The notes beneath the pieces are model-generated. The model was not told the origin of the DNA, ran no database searches, and saw nothing but the letters and a program-made list of their open reading frames with translations. From Rhodoblastus sp. (GTDB lineage: Bacteria > Pseudomonadota > Alphaproteobacteria > Rhizobiales > Beijerinckiaceae), in NCBI RefSeq assembly GCF_019449565.1, contig NZ_JAGRPM010000047.1, forward strand, positions 1 through 32,821: DNA of 32,821 nucleotides, in the 5' to 3' direction. Shown here piece after piece: positions 24,091 to 32,821 of this stretch. Made by a program: the position numbers and the translations under genes. Each line of letters begins with the position of its first letter. Within the stretch, counting starts at the first letter, position 1.

Positions 24091-24123
24091 AAAAACCCCG
24101 CTTCCGGCGCTCCGGAAGCGGGG
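24091..24123 (-). terminator. Terminator of yebC (possibly bidirectional)
   Basis: Arms CCCCGCTTCCGG (24096-24107) and CCGGAAGCGGGG (24112-24123) form a perfect 12-bp stem. On the minus strand a T-run (24095-24091) follows, 26 bases after the yebC stop. On the plus strand TTTCGTTTTT follows, so it may work both ways. Confidence 0.9.
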
Positions 24124-24148
24124 TTTCGTTTTTGACGGCAGCGACCGT

Positions 24149-24895
24149 TCAGCCGCCCATCTTGACGACAAGCGCGTCGGATATTTCGAAATTGGCGTAG
24201 ACGTTCTGCACGTCGTCATTGTCTTCGAGCGAGCCGATCAGCCGCAAAATCTTTTCACCGGCCTCGTCGTCCACCGCGATATTATTCTGCGGACGCCAGA
24301 TCAGCTTGGACTTTTTCGCTTCGCCGAAGGTAGCCTCCAAAGCCTTCGCGACTTCCGCCAGCCCTTCCAGCGAGGTGGTGATCTCGTGGCCGTCGGGCGT
24401 GGAGGCGACATCGTCGGCGCCGGCTTCGATCGCCGCCTCCATCATCGCGTCCTCGCTGGCGACCTTGGCGTCATATTCGATCTGGCCGATGTGATCGAAC
24501 ATGAAGGAGACCGCGCCGGTTTCCGCCAGCGCCCCGCCCGCCTTGGTGAAATACGAGCGGATTTCGCCCGCCGTGCGGTTGCGGTTGTCGGTCAACGCCT
24601 CAATGATCACCGCGACGCCGCCCGGAGCGTAGCCCTCGTAGCGCACCTCGTCATAGTTTTCGCTATCGCCGCCCGAGGCCTTCTTGATCGCGCGCTCGAT
24701 ATTGTCCTTGGGCATGTTTTCCGCGCGCGCGGCGATCACCGCAAGGCGCAGGCGCGGGTTCATCGCCGGGTCGGGCATGCCCATCTTGGCCGCCACGGTG
24801 ATTTCGCGCGCCAGCTTGGAGAAGACTTTTGAACGGATCGCGTCCTGCTTCCCCTTCTTGTGCATGATGTTCTTGAACTGACTATGCCCGGCCAT
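24149..24895 (-). CDS. yebC: YebC/PmpR family regulator or translation factor
   Basis: The 248-residue cytosolic protein begins [20 protein letters not shown], the invariant start of the YebC/TACO1 family. It continues with [31 protein letters not shown] and [20 protein letters not shown]. Family members are reported as transcriptional regulators or as factors that relieve ribosome stalling at proline stretches. ATG 24895 is fixed by the family; the open frame further upstream (to 25066) is not coding. It is divergent from the bestrophin-like gene and followed by a strong terminator. In many bacteria yebC adjoins ruvC, which is not the case here. Confidence 0.95.
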   Translation of the reverse strand: MAGHSQFKNIMHKKGKQDAIRSKVFSKLAREITVAAKMGMPDPAMNPRLRLAVIAARAENMPKDNIERAIKKASGGDSENYDEVRYEGYAPGGVAVIIEALTDNRNRTAGEIRSYFTKAGGALAETGAVSFMFDHIGQIEYDAKVASEDAMMEAAIEAGADDVASTPDGHEITTSLEGLAEVAKALEATFGEAKKSKLIWRPQNNIAVDDEAGEKILRLIGSLEDNDDVQNVYANFEISDALVVKMGG

Positions 24896-25064
24896 TTTCG
24901 TCCCTGTGCTGAAATGCGCTCGCGCCGCCCCCGCAGAATTCGGGGGGCGAGCGGAAAAATTCGACGGCGCCTTATAGACGCGCGCCGCCCCGCTGAAAAG
25001 ATGGGCTTTCCGCCGATGATCGCCAATATTACAGCCGGCCGGGAAAATATGCGAGGATCGCCGC

Positions 25065-25976
25065 ATGATCGTTCAGAAGCAGCTCAATATCCCGGCCATG
25101 TTGTTCGCTTTTCGCGGCACCGTCGTTTTGCTGATCTGGCCTCATATCCTGCTGGTGGCCGCGGTCGCCCTTGCGGTCACCGCCGTCGCGGAGTTGCGGC
25201 CCGGCCTCCTGCCGGAAATCTCGCTCGCGCCTTTCAGCTTGCTCGGCCTCGTGCTGTCCATCTTTCTCGGCTTCCGCAACAACGTCTGCTACGACCGCTG
25301 GTGGGAAGGGCGCAAGCAATGGGGCCAGGCTATCGGCCACGCCCGGGCGCTCGCCCGCGAAATTCCCGCCTTCCTGCCGGACGAGGCGCCGCTCCGGAGC
25401 CGCATTTTACGTCGCGTCGCCGGCTTCGCGGCCTGTTTGGCGGCGAGCCTGCGCGAGCGCGACGAGGTCGTGGCGCTCGCGCCCTGGCTGCCGGAACCTG
25501 AAGCCGCCGCCCTACCCGACCTGCGCAACCGTCCGGCGGCGGCGCTCGCGGGCCTGACGCGTGATCTCGCCTCGGCGCGGCGCGAGGGCGCCATCGGCGA
25601 AATCACGCTGCAAATGCTGGAAGCCCATGTCGAGGGCCTGAGCGCCGTGCAGTCCGCCTGCGAACGCATCAATTCGACGCCGACGCCCTTTTCCTATTCG
25701 CTGCTGCTGCACCGGACCAGCTGGATTTTTTGCCTGCTCGTCCCGTTCGGGCTGGTCGGCGCGCTGGGCTGGCTCACGCCCTTTTTCAGCATGTTGCTCG
25801 CCTATGCCTTTTTCGGCCTCGACGCCCTTGGCGACGAACTGGAGCTGCCGTTCGGACTGGCGCCGAACCATTTACCGCTCGATTCCTTCGTCCGCGCCAT
25901 TGAAATCGAGATCATGCAAGCCATAGGCGAAACGGCGCCCGAGCCGCTGCCGCCGGAAAACGGCCGGCTCACCTGA
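25065..25976 (+). CDS. Bestrophin-family chloride channel-like membrane protein
   Basis: The 303-residue protein has the bestrophin/YneE layout: N-terminal helix pair ([35 protein letters not shown]), the signature [20 protein letters not shown], a cytosolic helical domain (about 95-210) and two further membrane segments ([19 protein letters not shown] and [16 protein letters not shown]), ending [20 protein letters not shown]. Bacterial homologues form pentameric ion channels; selectivity here is unknown. ATG 25065 has GAGGA upstream. Its last eight bases overlap the end of the converging ymdB gene. Confidence 0.9.
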   Translation: MIVQKQLNIPAMLFAFRGTVVLLIWPHILLVAAVALAVTAVAELRPGLLPEISLAPFSLLGLVLSIFLGFRNNVCYDRWWEGRKQWGQAIGHARALAREIPAFLPDEAPLRSRILRRVAGFAACLAASLRERDEVVALAPWLPEPEAAALPDLRNRPAAALAGLTRDLASARREGAIGEITLQMLEAHVEGLSAVQSACERINSTPTPFSYSLLLHRTSWIFCLLVPFGLVGALGWLTPFFSMLLAYAFFGLDALGDELELPFGLAPNHLPLDSFVRAIEIEIMQAIGETAPEPLPPENGRLT

Positions 25977-26799
25977 TCGGGAGCGCCATGCCTTCGGGAA
26001 CCGCCTGCCCCAGCCCGCCGCCAAGGCGCACGGGCGCGACGCGTTTCGCCAGGCCATCGGCGCCGGTCTCGACGAACAGGCCGCACAGGGTCGCGGGGCC
26101 ATCGGCGGGCTCGAAACGCGCGCCCGGCGTCTTGCGGGTGAAGCGGCGGATCGGCTCTTCCTTGTCCATGCCGATCACGGAATCATAATCGCCCGTCATG
26201 CCTGCGTCGGTCTGGTAGGCCGTGCCGTGAGACAGGATGCGCCAGTCGGCGGTCGGCACATGGGTGTGGGTGCCGATGGCCAGCGAAACCCGGCCGTCCG
26301 CGAAATGGGCCATGGCTTGTTTCTCGCTCGACGCCTCGGCGTGAATGTCGAGGATCGCGGCGTCGCAGGCGAGCCCGAGCGGACAGGCGCCCAGCTCCTT
26401 CTCGACCGCCGCGAAAGGATCGTCCAGCGCATCCATGAACACCCGGCCCATGACGCTTATCACCAGCACGCGCTCGCCCTTGGCGGTCTCGTAAAGCCAG
26501 GCGCCCCGCCCCGGCGTGCCGGCGGGATAGTTCATCGGCCGCAGCACATGCGGCGCGCGCTCGATGAAGACCAGGGCCTCGCGCTGATCGAAGGAATGAT
26601 TGCCGAGCGTGATGCAATCCACCCCGGCATTGAGGAATTCCTGCGCAATGGTTTCGGTGATGCCGAAGCCGCCGGCGGCGTTCTCGCCATTGGCGACCAC
26701 GAAATCGAGGTCCAGTTGACGGCGCAGGTTGGGAACATGTTCGGAGATGGCGGCGCGGCCGGCCCGGCCGACTACGTCGCCGATGAAGAGGAGGCGCAT
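25969..26799 (-). CDS. YmdB-family metallophosphoesterase (TIGR00282)
   Basis: This 276-residue dinuclear metal phosphodiesterase has MRLLFIGDVVGRAGR (Asp8), VVANGENAAGG (Glu, Asn), ITLGNHSFDQ (Asn-His), DIHAEASSEKQAMAHF and GTHTHVPTAD (the C-terminal His ligands). These match the YmdB/TIGR00282 family, members of which hydrolyse cyclic nucleotides; in Bacillus YmdB affects biofilm formation and RNA turnover. The start overlaps the end of the cyclo-ligase gene by 28 bases, so the two are co-transcribed, probably from the 6S promoter region. The 3' end overlaps the bestrophin-like gene by eight bases. Confidence 0.92.
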   Translation of the reverse strand: MRLLFIGDVVGRAGRAAISEHVPNLRRQLDLDFVVANGENAAGGFGITETIAQEFLNAGVDCITLGNHSFDQREALVFIERAPHVLRPMNYPAGTPGRGAWLYETAKGERVLVISVMGRVFMDALDDPFAAVEKELGACPLGLACDAAILDIHAEASSEKQAMAHFADGRVSLAIGTHTHVPTADWRILSHGTAYQTDAGMTGDYDSVIGMDKEEPIRRFTRKTPGARFEPADGPATLCGLFVETGADGLAKRVAPVRLGGGLGQAVPEGMALPIR

Positions 26800-27389
26800 G
26801 AAAATTCCGTGAACTCGAAAACCTCCGTCTCCGTTACCACGAAATCCAGCCCCTCGTCGTGTTTTTCACGCGGGATCCGTTCCGCTCGCTGGCGCGAAAA
26901 GGCAAGCCCTCCGGCCGCGATCAGGCCGCCTTCGCGGAGGCGCGCCAAGGTGGCGTCGTAATAGCCGCCGCCAAAGCCGAGCCGCGTTCCCGAGTCGTCG
27001 AAGCCGAGCAAAGGGGCGAACAGGATTTTCGGGACCATTTCAGGCGCCGTCGCGACCGGTTCGCGCAGGCCGAAACGGCCGCACGCCAGAGGGTCGCCCG
27101 GCTTCCAGAGGCGAAAGGCCAGCGCCGTCGCCTTGGCGCCGGCGACCGGCAGCAAAGTGGGAAATCCTATTTCCGCGAGCGCGCGCAACAGCGGCAGGGA
27201 ATCAAGTTCGCCCGGCAGAGAGGCGTAAAGTGCGACCGGCGTGCTGGCGGGGTCGCGCGCGCCCAGCTTCTCAAGCAGAAAGGCGAGAGCGCGTCCGGCG
27301 ACGCCTTGCGCCGCCGCCCCGGCGGCTTCGGGCGAAATTTTCGCGCGCGCCTCGCGCAATCGAGCGCGAAGTTGCGCCTTATCCGTCAT
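26772..27389 (-). CDS. 5-formyltetrahydrofolate cyclo-ligase
   Basis: The 205-residue enzyme converts 5-formyl-THF to 5,10-methenyl-THF using ATP, returning a storage form of folate to one-carbon metabolism. The signature LGFGGGYYD (about 137-145) is intact, the substrate region VALYASLPGELDSLPLL is recognisable, and the terminal motif reads IPREKHDEGLDFVVTE. ATG 27389 is preferred over a GTG nine bases upstream. It lies about ten bases after the 6S RNA 3' end, the widely conserved ssrS-ygfA arrangement, and overlaps ymdB by 28 bases. Confidence 0.93.
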   Translation of the reverse strand: MTDKAQLRARLREARAKISPEAAGAAAQGVAGRALAFLLEKLGARDPASTPVALYASLPGELDSLPLLRALAEIGFPTLLPVAGAKATALAFRLWKPGDPLACGRFGLREPVATAPEMVPKILFAPLLGFDDSGTRLGFGGGYYDATLARLREGGLIAAGGLAFSRQRAERIPREKHDEGLDFVVTETEVFEFTEFSCASSSSAT

Positions 27390-27399
27390 GGAGCTCACG

Positions 27400-27556
27400 A
27401 AAAAATGGGTGCGGGCCGCATAAGCCGTGGGACGCGATCCCGGGTACCTACTAGGTAGGTGGGCGCCATGTGCCTAAGTCCACGGACGAAGACAGGGACA
27501 GCTCCCGTTGGGATCGTAAGGCCCCGGGGAAATATCCACACGCACCCCGCAGCGCC
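27400..27556 (-). ncRNA. ssrS: 6S RNA (ssrS)
   Basis: Read on the minus strand, the region forms the 6S rod. A closing stem pairs GGGTGCG near the 5' end (27547-27541) with CGCACCC near the 3' end (27413-27407). An inner stem pairs CGATCCC with GGGATCG, with a large central bubble and a CCTACCTAGTAGG hairpin between. Segments such as GGGAGCTGTCCCTGTCTTCG and GTCCGTGGACTTAGGCACAT resemble alphaproteobacterial 6S RNAs as I remember them. A T-run (27405-27400) marks the 3' end. It sits directly upstream of the cyclo-ligase gene, the classic synteny. 6S RNA mimics an open promoter and sequesters the housekeeping RNA polymerase in stationary phase. The ends are approximate. Confidence 0.85.
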
Positions 27557-28082
27557 GCCTTTTCAATTTAAGCATTTATGGCGGAGGGCGCCAGCCCCGT
27601 TTGCGCCTTTGGCCGGAAATGGGCTCAATTCGGTCATAGGGCAAATGTCCGGACAGCAAGGGATCACCGCCGCGCCGCAGCTTTTTCGGCGGAGATTGGA
27701 CATGTTCCCGCGATTTGGCTTCGCGGCCGACGCACGCTGTGGAAAAATGGCGGCTCACCTAACTGAGTCGGAAAGCTGGACGTGAAGCGAGCGAAACGCG
27801 AAAGGTCAGTCGCCGTGGCTGGTGCGCGAGGGAGCGCGCCGCGCGCCCTGGCGCCGCTACACATTCAACGATTCCGATTTCGTTGGCGAGGCGCCGCAGA
27901 AGACGGCGCCTTCGACGCGCGATCCGCGACGCCAGCCACCCTCGTTCGCGCCCCCATTGCGAACGCGCTGAATGACGGCGCCATCATTGGGGCAGCCCTG
28001 CCCTGACGGCCGCTTGACCGAGGTCCCCTCAGGGCAAGTCTTGCCCGAGGAAAGGGCGCTCTGAAATCCTGGAAAGACTCCA
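27557..28082. other. Intergenic region between 6S RNA and fumC
   Basis: These roughly 525 bp contain no ORF with a family signature or a good start. The left edge must hold the 6S promoter on the minus strand; TAAATT at 27570-27565 is the best -10, with a poor -35. The right edge carries the fumC leader with a strong dyad (28027-28050). The middle is GC-rich without obvious repeats. Confidence 0.4.
28027..28050. promoter_or_regulatory. Dyad in the fumC leader
   Basis: GGGCAAGTCTTGCCC (28032-28046) is a perfect 7-bp-arm palindrome. It extends to flanking CCTC and GAGG (arms of 11 bp with one unpaired A). It lies 32 bases before the fumC ATG. A TTGACC at 28014-28019 would put a -10 inside it, so it may be an operator; a hairpin in the mRNA leader is the alternative. 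Confidence 0.5.
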
Positions 28083-29486
28083 ATGAAAAATATCCGGTCT
28101 GAAACCGATAGTTTGGGCGCGGTGGACGTACCCGCGGACAAGCTCTGGGGGGCGCAGACGCAGCGGTCCCTCGAGCATTTTTCGATCGGCGTCGACCTTA
28201 TGCCGCGTGAGATGATCAGCGCTTACGCCTTCCTGAAAAAAGGCGCGGCGATCGCCAATCACAAGGATGGACGCCTGCCCGATCAGCAATATGAATTGAT
28301 CGTCGCAGTCTGCGATGAAATTCTCGCCGGACAGCATCACGACATGTTTCCCCTGCACGTTTGGATGACCGGCAGCGGGACCCAGTTCAACATGAACGTC
28401 AACGAGGTCATTTCGAACCGTTGCTGCCAGCTTGCGGGCAAGCCCTTGGCCAGCAAGACGCCGGTTCATCCCAATGATCACGTCAACATGGCGCAGTCGT
28501 CCAACGACTCCTTTCCCTCGGCCATGTATATCGCGGCGGCGGTCGGCGTCTCGAAAAGCCTTTTGCCGGCTGTCGCCGCACTGCGCGACGCGATCGCAGC
28601 AAAGGCCGACGAGTGGAAAGACATCGTCAAGATCGGCCGGACGCATATGCAGGATGCGACGCCGCTTACATTGGGACAGGAATGGTCGGGCTACGCCGGC
28701 ATGCTGTCCGACGACCTCGATAATATCGAGGCCGCGATGAAGGGCGTTTATCGTCTCGCGCTTGGTGGAACGGCGGTCGGCACCGGGCTGAATTCCGCTC
28801 CGGGCTTTGCCGAGGCGGCGGCCGCTGAAATCGCCGGATTGACGGGCCTGCCTTTCGTCACGGCGCCCAATAAATTCACGGTCCAGGGCGCGCATAATGC
28901 TTTGGTCAATCTCTCGGGCGCCTTGAAAACGCTGGCGGTCTCCCTGTTCAAGATCGCCAATGATATCCGGCTGATGTCCTGCGGGCCGCGCGCAGGCTTC
29001 GCGGAGCTGATGATCCCGGAGAACGAGCCCGGCTCCTCGATCATGCCGGGCAAGGTAAACCCCACGCAATGCGAGGCGATCACGATGGTCGCCGTGCAGG
29101 TCATGGCGAATGATGTCGCTGTCAATTTCGGCGGCGCCAGCGGCTATCTCGAGATGAATGTCTACAAGCCGCTGATCATCCACAATCTGACGCAATCGAT
29201 CCGTCTGCTGACGGACAGCTGCGTCAATTTCAATCGGTTCCTGGTCGCCGGAACCCGGCCCAATCTGCAGCGGATCAAGGCTTATGTCGATCAATCCCTG
29301 ATGCTGGTGACGGCGCTTGCGCCCGTGATCGGCTATGATCAGGCGTCCAAAATCGCGCATCACGCGGCGGACAACGACCTCACCTTGAAGGCCGCCGCTC
29401 TTCAACTCGGCATCGTCTCGGAAGCGGAATTCGACCGGATCGTCGATCCCGCCAAGATGGTCAGCCCTTACGTCGCCGCGGAATAA
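28083..29486 (+). CDS. fumC: Class II fumarate hydratase
   Basis: The 467-residue, iron-independent fumarase interconverts fumarate and malate in the TCA cycle. Substrate-site motifs are [16 protein letters not shown] (about 96-111), [33 protein letters not shown] (catalytic His188) and the mobile loop [16 protein letters not shown] (catalytic Ser318/319). The start has GGAAAG upstream and gives the family N-terminus [20 protein letters not shown]. Length equals E. coli FumC. The malic enzyme gene begins 26 bases downstream, so fumarate can be routed through malate to pyruvate by one transcript. Confidence 0.95.
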   Translation: MKNIRSETDSLGAVDVPADKLWGAQTQRSLEHFSIGVDLMPREMISAYAFLKKGAAIANHKDGRLPDQQYELIVAVCDEILAGQHHDMFPLHVWMTGSGTQFNMNVNEVISNRCCQLAGKPLASKTPVHPNDHVNMAQSSNDSFPSAMYIAAAVGVSKSLLPAVAALRDAIAAKADEWKDIVKIGRTHMQDATPLTLGQEWSGYAGMLSDDLDNIEAAMKGVYRLALGGTAVGTGLNSAPGFAEAAAAEIAGLTGLPFVTAPNKFTVQGAHNALVNLSGALKTLAVSLFKIANDIRLMSCGPRAGFAELMIPENEPGSSIMPGKVNPTQCEAITMVAVQVMANDVAVNFGGASGYLEMNVYKPLIIHNLTQSIRLLTDSCVNFNRFLVAGTRPNLQRIKAYVDQSLMLVTALAPVIGYDQASKIAHHAADNDLTLKAAALQLGIVSEAEFDRIVDPAKMVSPYVAAE

Positions 29487-29512
29487 CGCGGTCCATTCAC
29501 AGCCAAAGCGCG

Positions 29513-31162
29513 ATGGTGAAGAACATGTCCAATCCGACTACGAAAAAGCGCGGCGCCGACCTGCTGCTGGATCCCGCTCTCAATAAATCGACGGCCTTCA
29601 CGGAAGCCGAGCGCCAAGCTCTCGGCATCGTCGGCCTCGTGCCCGACGTCACCGAATCCGAAGACCTTCAGCTGCGTCGCGTCCTGCAGCAACTCGGCCA
29701 CAAGTCGACGGATCTCGACCGCTACATCTACCTCGTCAATCTGCTCGATCACGACGAAACGCTGCTCTATCGCACGATCATGTCCGATCCCGCGCGGTTC
29801 CTGCCGATCGTTTACGATCCGACCATCGGCGAAGTCTGCCTCAAGTTCGGTCATATCTTCCGCGCGCCGCGCGGCATGTATCTTTCGATCGACCGCCGTG
29901 GGCATGTTCGCGAGGTCCTGCGCAATTGGCCGGTCGAGGACGTCCGGTTCATCTGCGTGACGGATGGCGGCCGGATCTTGGGGCTTGGCGATCTCGGCGC
30001 GAATGGAATGGGCATTCCGATCGGCAAGCTGCAATTATACACCGCCGCGGCCGGCGTGCCCCCGCGCGGTCTGATGCCTATGTATCTCGACGCCGGCACG
30101 AACAACGAGCAATATCTGCAGGATCCGCTTTATCTCGGCCTGCGTCGCAAGCGGCCGCCGACGGAAGAGCTGTTCTCCTTCGTCGACGAATTCATGGACG
30201 CCGTCCAGGAGGTCTTCCCCAAATGCTGCGTGCATTTCGAGGACTGGACGGGCGCCGACGCCGTGCATCTCCTGCAGCGTTATCGCGACAAATATTGCGT
30301 CTACAATGATGACGTCCAGGGAACCGCCGGAATCACGCTCGCCGGGATGATCAACGCCTGCAAGCTTAAGGGGACGCGCCTCGCGGATGAACGTTATTTG
30401 TTCCTCGGCGCCGGGTCAGCTGGCGTTGGCCTCGCCAATCTGCTGTGTTCGGCTTTGGTGGAACAAGGCCTGACGCTGGAGCAGGCTCAGGCCAATGTCC
30501 ACATGTTCGACGTCAACGGCCTGCTCGAATCGTCGCGCACGGACCTGTTCGATTTCCAGCGACCCTATGCGCATCCGCACGCGCCGACGCGCGATTTCGT
30601 CGCCGCGATCAAGAGCGTCAAGCCGACGACGATCATCGGCGTCAGCACGATCGGCGGCGCGTTCAGCAAGGACGTGGTCGAAGCGATGTGCGCAATCGAC
30701 GAGCGCCCGATCATTCTCGCTCTGTCCAACCCGACCGAACACGCCGAATGCACGGCCGAGGAAGCCTATCGCTGGTCAAAGGGAAAGGCCATTTTTGCGG
30801 CGGGCGTACAGTTCCCGCCGGTCCAGTTGGACGGCAGAACCTATCTGCCGGGCCAGGCCAATAATTTCTACATTTTCCCCGCTATCGGCATGGCGGTCTA
30901 TGCGACCGAGGCCAGCCGGGTTCCCGACGAGCTGTTCATCGAAGCGGCGAAGGCCGTGGCCGACCAAGTGCCCCACGATCTTCTGAAACAGGGGATGCTT
31001 TACCCGCCCCAGTCGAACATTCTGGAGACCGAGATCAAGACGGCCACGCGCGTCGCAACGCGGATTTTCGATCTGGGACTCGCGCGCGTGGAGCGCCCCA
31101 ACGACATCGAAGCGCTCGTACGGAGCCATGTCTACAACCCGCAATATGCCTCGTTCGCCTAA
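29513..31162 (+). CDS. NAD-type malic enzyme (oxaloacetate-decarboxylating)
   Basis: The 549-residue enzyme oxidatively decarboxylates malate to pyruvate and CO2. It belongs to the long SfcA/MaeA-type family without a phosphotransacetylase tail. Catalytic Tyr101 lies in VYDPTIGEVCLKFG and catalytic Lys172 in GIPIGKLQLYTAAAG. Metal ligands Glu243 and Asp244 (HFEDWTGADA) and Asp267 (YNDDVQGTAGIT) are present. A Rossmann loop FLGAGSAGVGLA lies at about 298-309. ALSNPTEHAECTAEEAY and PGQANNFYIFPAIGMAV are typical. NAD versus NADP preference is inferred from family type only. ATG 29513 or ATG 29525 could start it. It is probably co-transcribed with fumC. Confidence 0.92.
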   Translation: MVKNMSNPTTKKRGADLLLDPALNKSTAFTEAERQALGIVGLVPDVTESEDLQLRRVLQQLGHKSTDLDRYIYLVNLLDHDETLLYRTIMSDPARFLPIVYDPTIGEVCLKFGHIFRAPRGMYLSIDRRGHVREVLRNWPVEDVRFICVTDGGRILGLGDLGANGMGIPIGKLQLYTAAAGVPPRGLMPMYLDAGTNNEQYLQDPLYLGLRRKRPPTEELFSFVDEFMDAVQEVFPKCCVHFEDWTGADAVHLLQRYRDKYCVYNDDVQGTAGITLAGMINACKLKGTRLADERYLFLGAGSAGVGLANLLCSALVEQGLTLEQAQANVHMFDVNGLLESSRTDLFDFQRPYAHPHAPTRDFVAAIKSVKPTTIIGVSTIGGAFSKDVVEAMCAIDERPIILALSNPTEHAECTAEEAYRWSKGKAIFAAGVQFPPVQLDGRTYLPGQANNFYIFPAIGMAVYATEASRVPDELFIEAAKAVADQVPHDLLKQGMLYPPQSNILETEIKTATRVATRIFDLGLARVERPNDIEALVRSHVYNPQYASFA

Positions 31163-31168
31163 GACCCG

Positions 31169-31196
31169 GCCGCCGCAGGCGAAACCCTGTGGCGGC
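31169..31196 (+). terminator. Hairpin after the malic enzyme gene
   Basis: GCCGCCGCAGG (31169-31179) pairs with CCTGTGGCGGC (31186-31196) over 11 bp with one G-U pair and loop CGAAAC, seven bases after the stop codon. The following TCTTCG is a weak U-tract, so termination may be partial. Confidence 0.45.
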
Positions 31197-31253
31197 TCTT
31201 CGCCGCCTCGGCGGGATGACTGCATCGCGTAAAAATTATGAGGAGTCGCCAGT

Positions 31254-31269
31254 TTCCTTTCGAAAGGAA
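31254..31269. repeat. 16-bp perfect palindrome upstream of the methyltransferase-like gene
   Basis: TTCCTTTCGAAAGGAA is its own reverse complement. It lies 75 bases before ATG 31345 in a region with no other gene and could be an operator site; no regulator can be named. Confidence 0.5.
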
Positions 31270-31344
31270 GCGTAGCATAGTTGTATCACCTACGACACGG
31301 AGACCGGCAGATCGGTGTATTATCCTGCGTCCTGGAGCAAAATT

Positions 31345-32010
31345 ATGGATACAATTTTAAATACGAATTTTTCAAACATAAAAGATCATTACATTTATTT
31401 TGGCAACCTAGGCCCGGATGAGCTGCAATATAAATCTGGTATGTTCTATGGCCTCGCTTTGCACCCGCAATTCGATCGCGATATATTTCATGATGCCAAA
31501 AATGAAATGCCATTTCATGATAATAGTGTAAAATGGTTCCAATCTCAGGATGTGTTCGAGCATATTCCATACGAATGCATCGCCACGATATTTAACGACA
31601 TTTACCGCTGCCTTAGCTTTGGCGGAATATTCCGGCTTAGCTTGCCAGATTATCACTCTTCCTTATTACGCAACCGCTCGGTCTACGATTCGAACGGAAA
31701 AATTTTGTGCGATCTGGCAATGGGCGGACGCGTATCGAGCGATATGGTGGGCCCCATCAAAGTGAGCTGGGCAGGCTCCGAAGGAGACGCTCATCTCTGG
31801 TTCCCGACTTATGCAAAGCTTGCGCGCCTCATTCTTTCATCGAATTTACGAAAATGCACAACAATCATGGTGCATCACGCCTGGTTTGACGCCCATGACT
31901 ATGTTTGCGAGGCATTCGATCAATCGATCATGCCAGTGATGCTGACGCCACCGGGGGACATGAGATCAGACGGCAAACCAATTTCCCTCGTCGTCGATTT
32001 CATCAAATGA
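31345..32010 (+). CDS. SAM-dependent methyltransferase-like protein, AT-rich
   Basis: The 221-residue protein resembles small class I methyltransferases often found among surface-glycan genes. The post-I and IV-like blocks are clear: HDAKNEMPFHDNSVKWFQSQ, DVFEHIPYECIATIF and RCLSFGGIFRLSLPDYHSSL (about 49-106). The glycine-rich SAM-binding motif I expected near residues 17-25 is not canonical (YIYFGNLGPDELQYKSG), so activity is uncertain. Base composition is markedly more AT-rich than its neighbours, with codons such as TTA, ATA and AAT, pointing to horizontal acquisition. ATG 31345 has GGAG upstream; an in-frame GTG at 31315 is less likely. Confidence 0.75.
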   Translation: MDTILNTNFSNIKDHYIYFGNLGPDELQYKSGMFYGLALHPQFDRDIFHDAKNEMPFHDNSVKWFQSQDVFEHIPYECIATIFNDIYRCLSFGGIFRLSLPDYHSSLLRNRSVYDSNGKILCDLAMGGRVSSDMVGPIKVSWAGSEGDAHLWFPTYAKLARLILSSNLRKCTTIMVHHAWFDAHDYVCEAFDQSIMPVMLTPPGDMRSDGKPISLVVDFIK

Positions 32011-32150
32011 ACATTGGGGCGCTGCCAAGCCTGGAAAATGAGGTCCGCGCCGATCGGCAAAAAGCCCGAAGGAAGCGCGGAATTGTTTTCCACCAAGTGC
32101 GCGCAGGCCGGCATCATGTTTCGGCGCCAGCCATCGGAGTCCTAGAAAAT

Positions 32151-32179
32151 AAAAAGCCCGCGAAACTCGCGGGCTTTTT
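32151..32179 (-). terminator. Rho-independent terminator of rpoD
   Basis: GCCCGCGA (32156-32163) and TCGCGGGC (32167-32174) form a perfect eight-bp stem with a three-base loop, extended by A-T pairs on both sides. On the minus strand the T-run (32155-32151) starts 28 bases after the rpoD stop. It also has a T-run on the plus strand and could stop the methyltransferase transcript. Confidence 0.9.
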
Positions 32180-32182
32180 GCG

Positions 32183-32821
<639 letters not shown>

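Noticed and set aside
28029..29405. 458-codon minus-strand ORF opposite fumC
   Set aside because: Antisense shadow of a fully conserved fumarase.
31238..31360. 40-residue frame from ATG 31238 crossing the methyltransferase start
   Set aside because: Very basic, no ribosome-binding site of note, no family resemblance, and it overlaps the better-supported gene start.

Overview
The window looks like chromosomal DNA from a GC-rich alphaproteobacterium of the order Hyphomicrobiales. Beijerinckiaceae, Methylocystaceae and Bradyrhizobiaceae relatives are the best guess. This rests on strong G/C bias at third codon positions, an alphaproteobacterial-type 6S RNA directly upstream of 5-formyltetrahydrofolate cyclo-ligase, two small DUF465 (YdcH) proteins, a purE-purK pair, and alphaproteobacterial versions of PrpE, YebC, YmdB and RpoD. 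Genus cannot be fixed from this sequence alone. Housekeeping genes dominate the right half; the left half is accessory, with cell-surface and stress genes and several gene remnants.

Layout. 1-140 is the left part of an IS3-family element. 482-2670 carries a DUF2189 membrane protein, a glutathione S-transferase and a small membrane protein. 2764-9547 is an exopolysaccharide locus in two divergent arms. Leftward it has a Wzz/GumC chain-length regulator, a WecG/TagA glycosyltransferase and a Wzy/ExoQ polymerase. Rightward it has a WbaP/ExoY-type initiating phosphoglycosyltransferase and an ExoZ-like acyltransferase. Together they could build a Wzx/Wzy-type surface polysaccharide, although no flippase (Wzx) or export pore (Wza) is in the window. 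9657-11003 is a hybrid sensor kinase whose phospho-accepting histidine is replaced by tyrosine. 11266-11635 is a small graveyard of truncated genes. It is followed by a promoter buried in a perfect palindrome that seems to drive two unrecognised small membrane-protein genes.

12457-14696 is a chrB-chrA chromate resistance operon. 14995-18242 holds a second acyltransferase and a Hint-domain protein of unknown role. 18266-19844 is purE-purK (purine synthesis). Two divergent DUF465 genes follow, separated by an array of 21-bp direct repeats. Then come a PAP2-like phosphatase, propionyl-CoA synthetase, YebC, a bestrophin-like channel, and the 6S RNA-fcl-ymdB group. A fumC-maeA pair (fumarase and malic enzyme) supplies C4-acid interconversion. 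An AT-rich, probably acquired methyltransferase-like gene sits next to the end of rpoD, which runs off the right edge.

Most coding assignments are secure at family level. Start codons were chosen by ribosome-binding sites and family-like N-termini. Promoters and operators are sequence inferences only.
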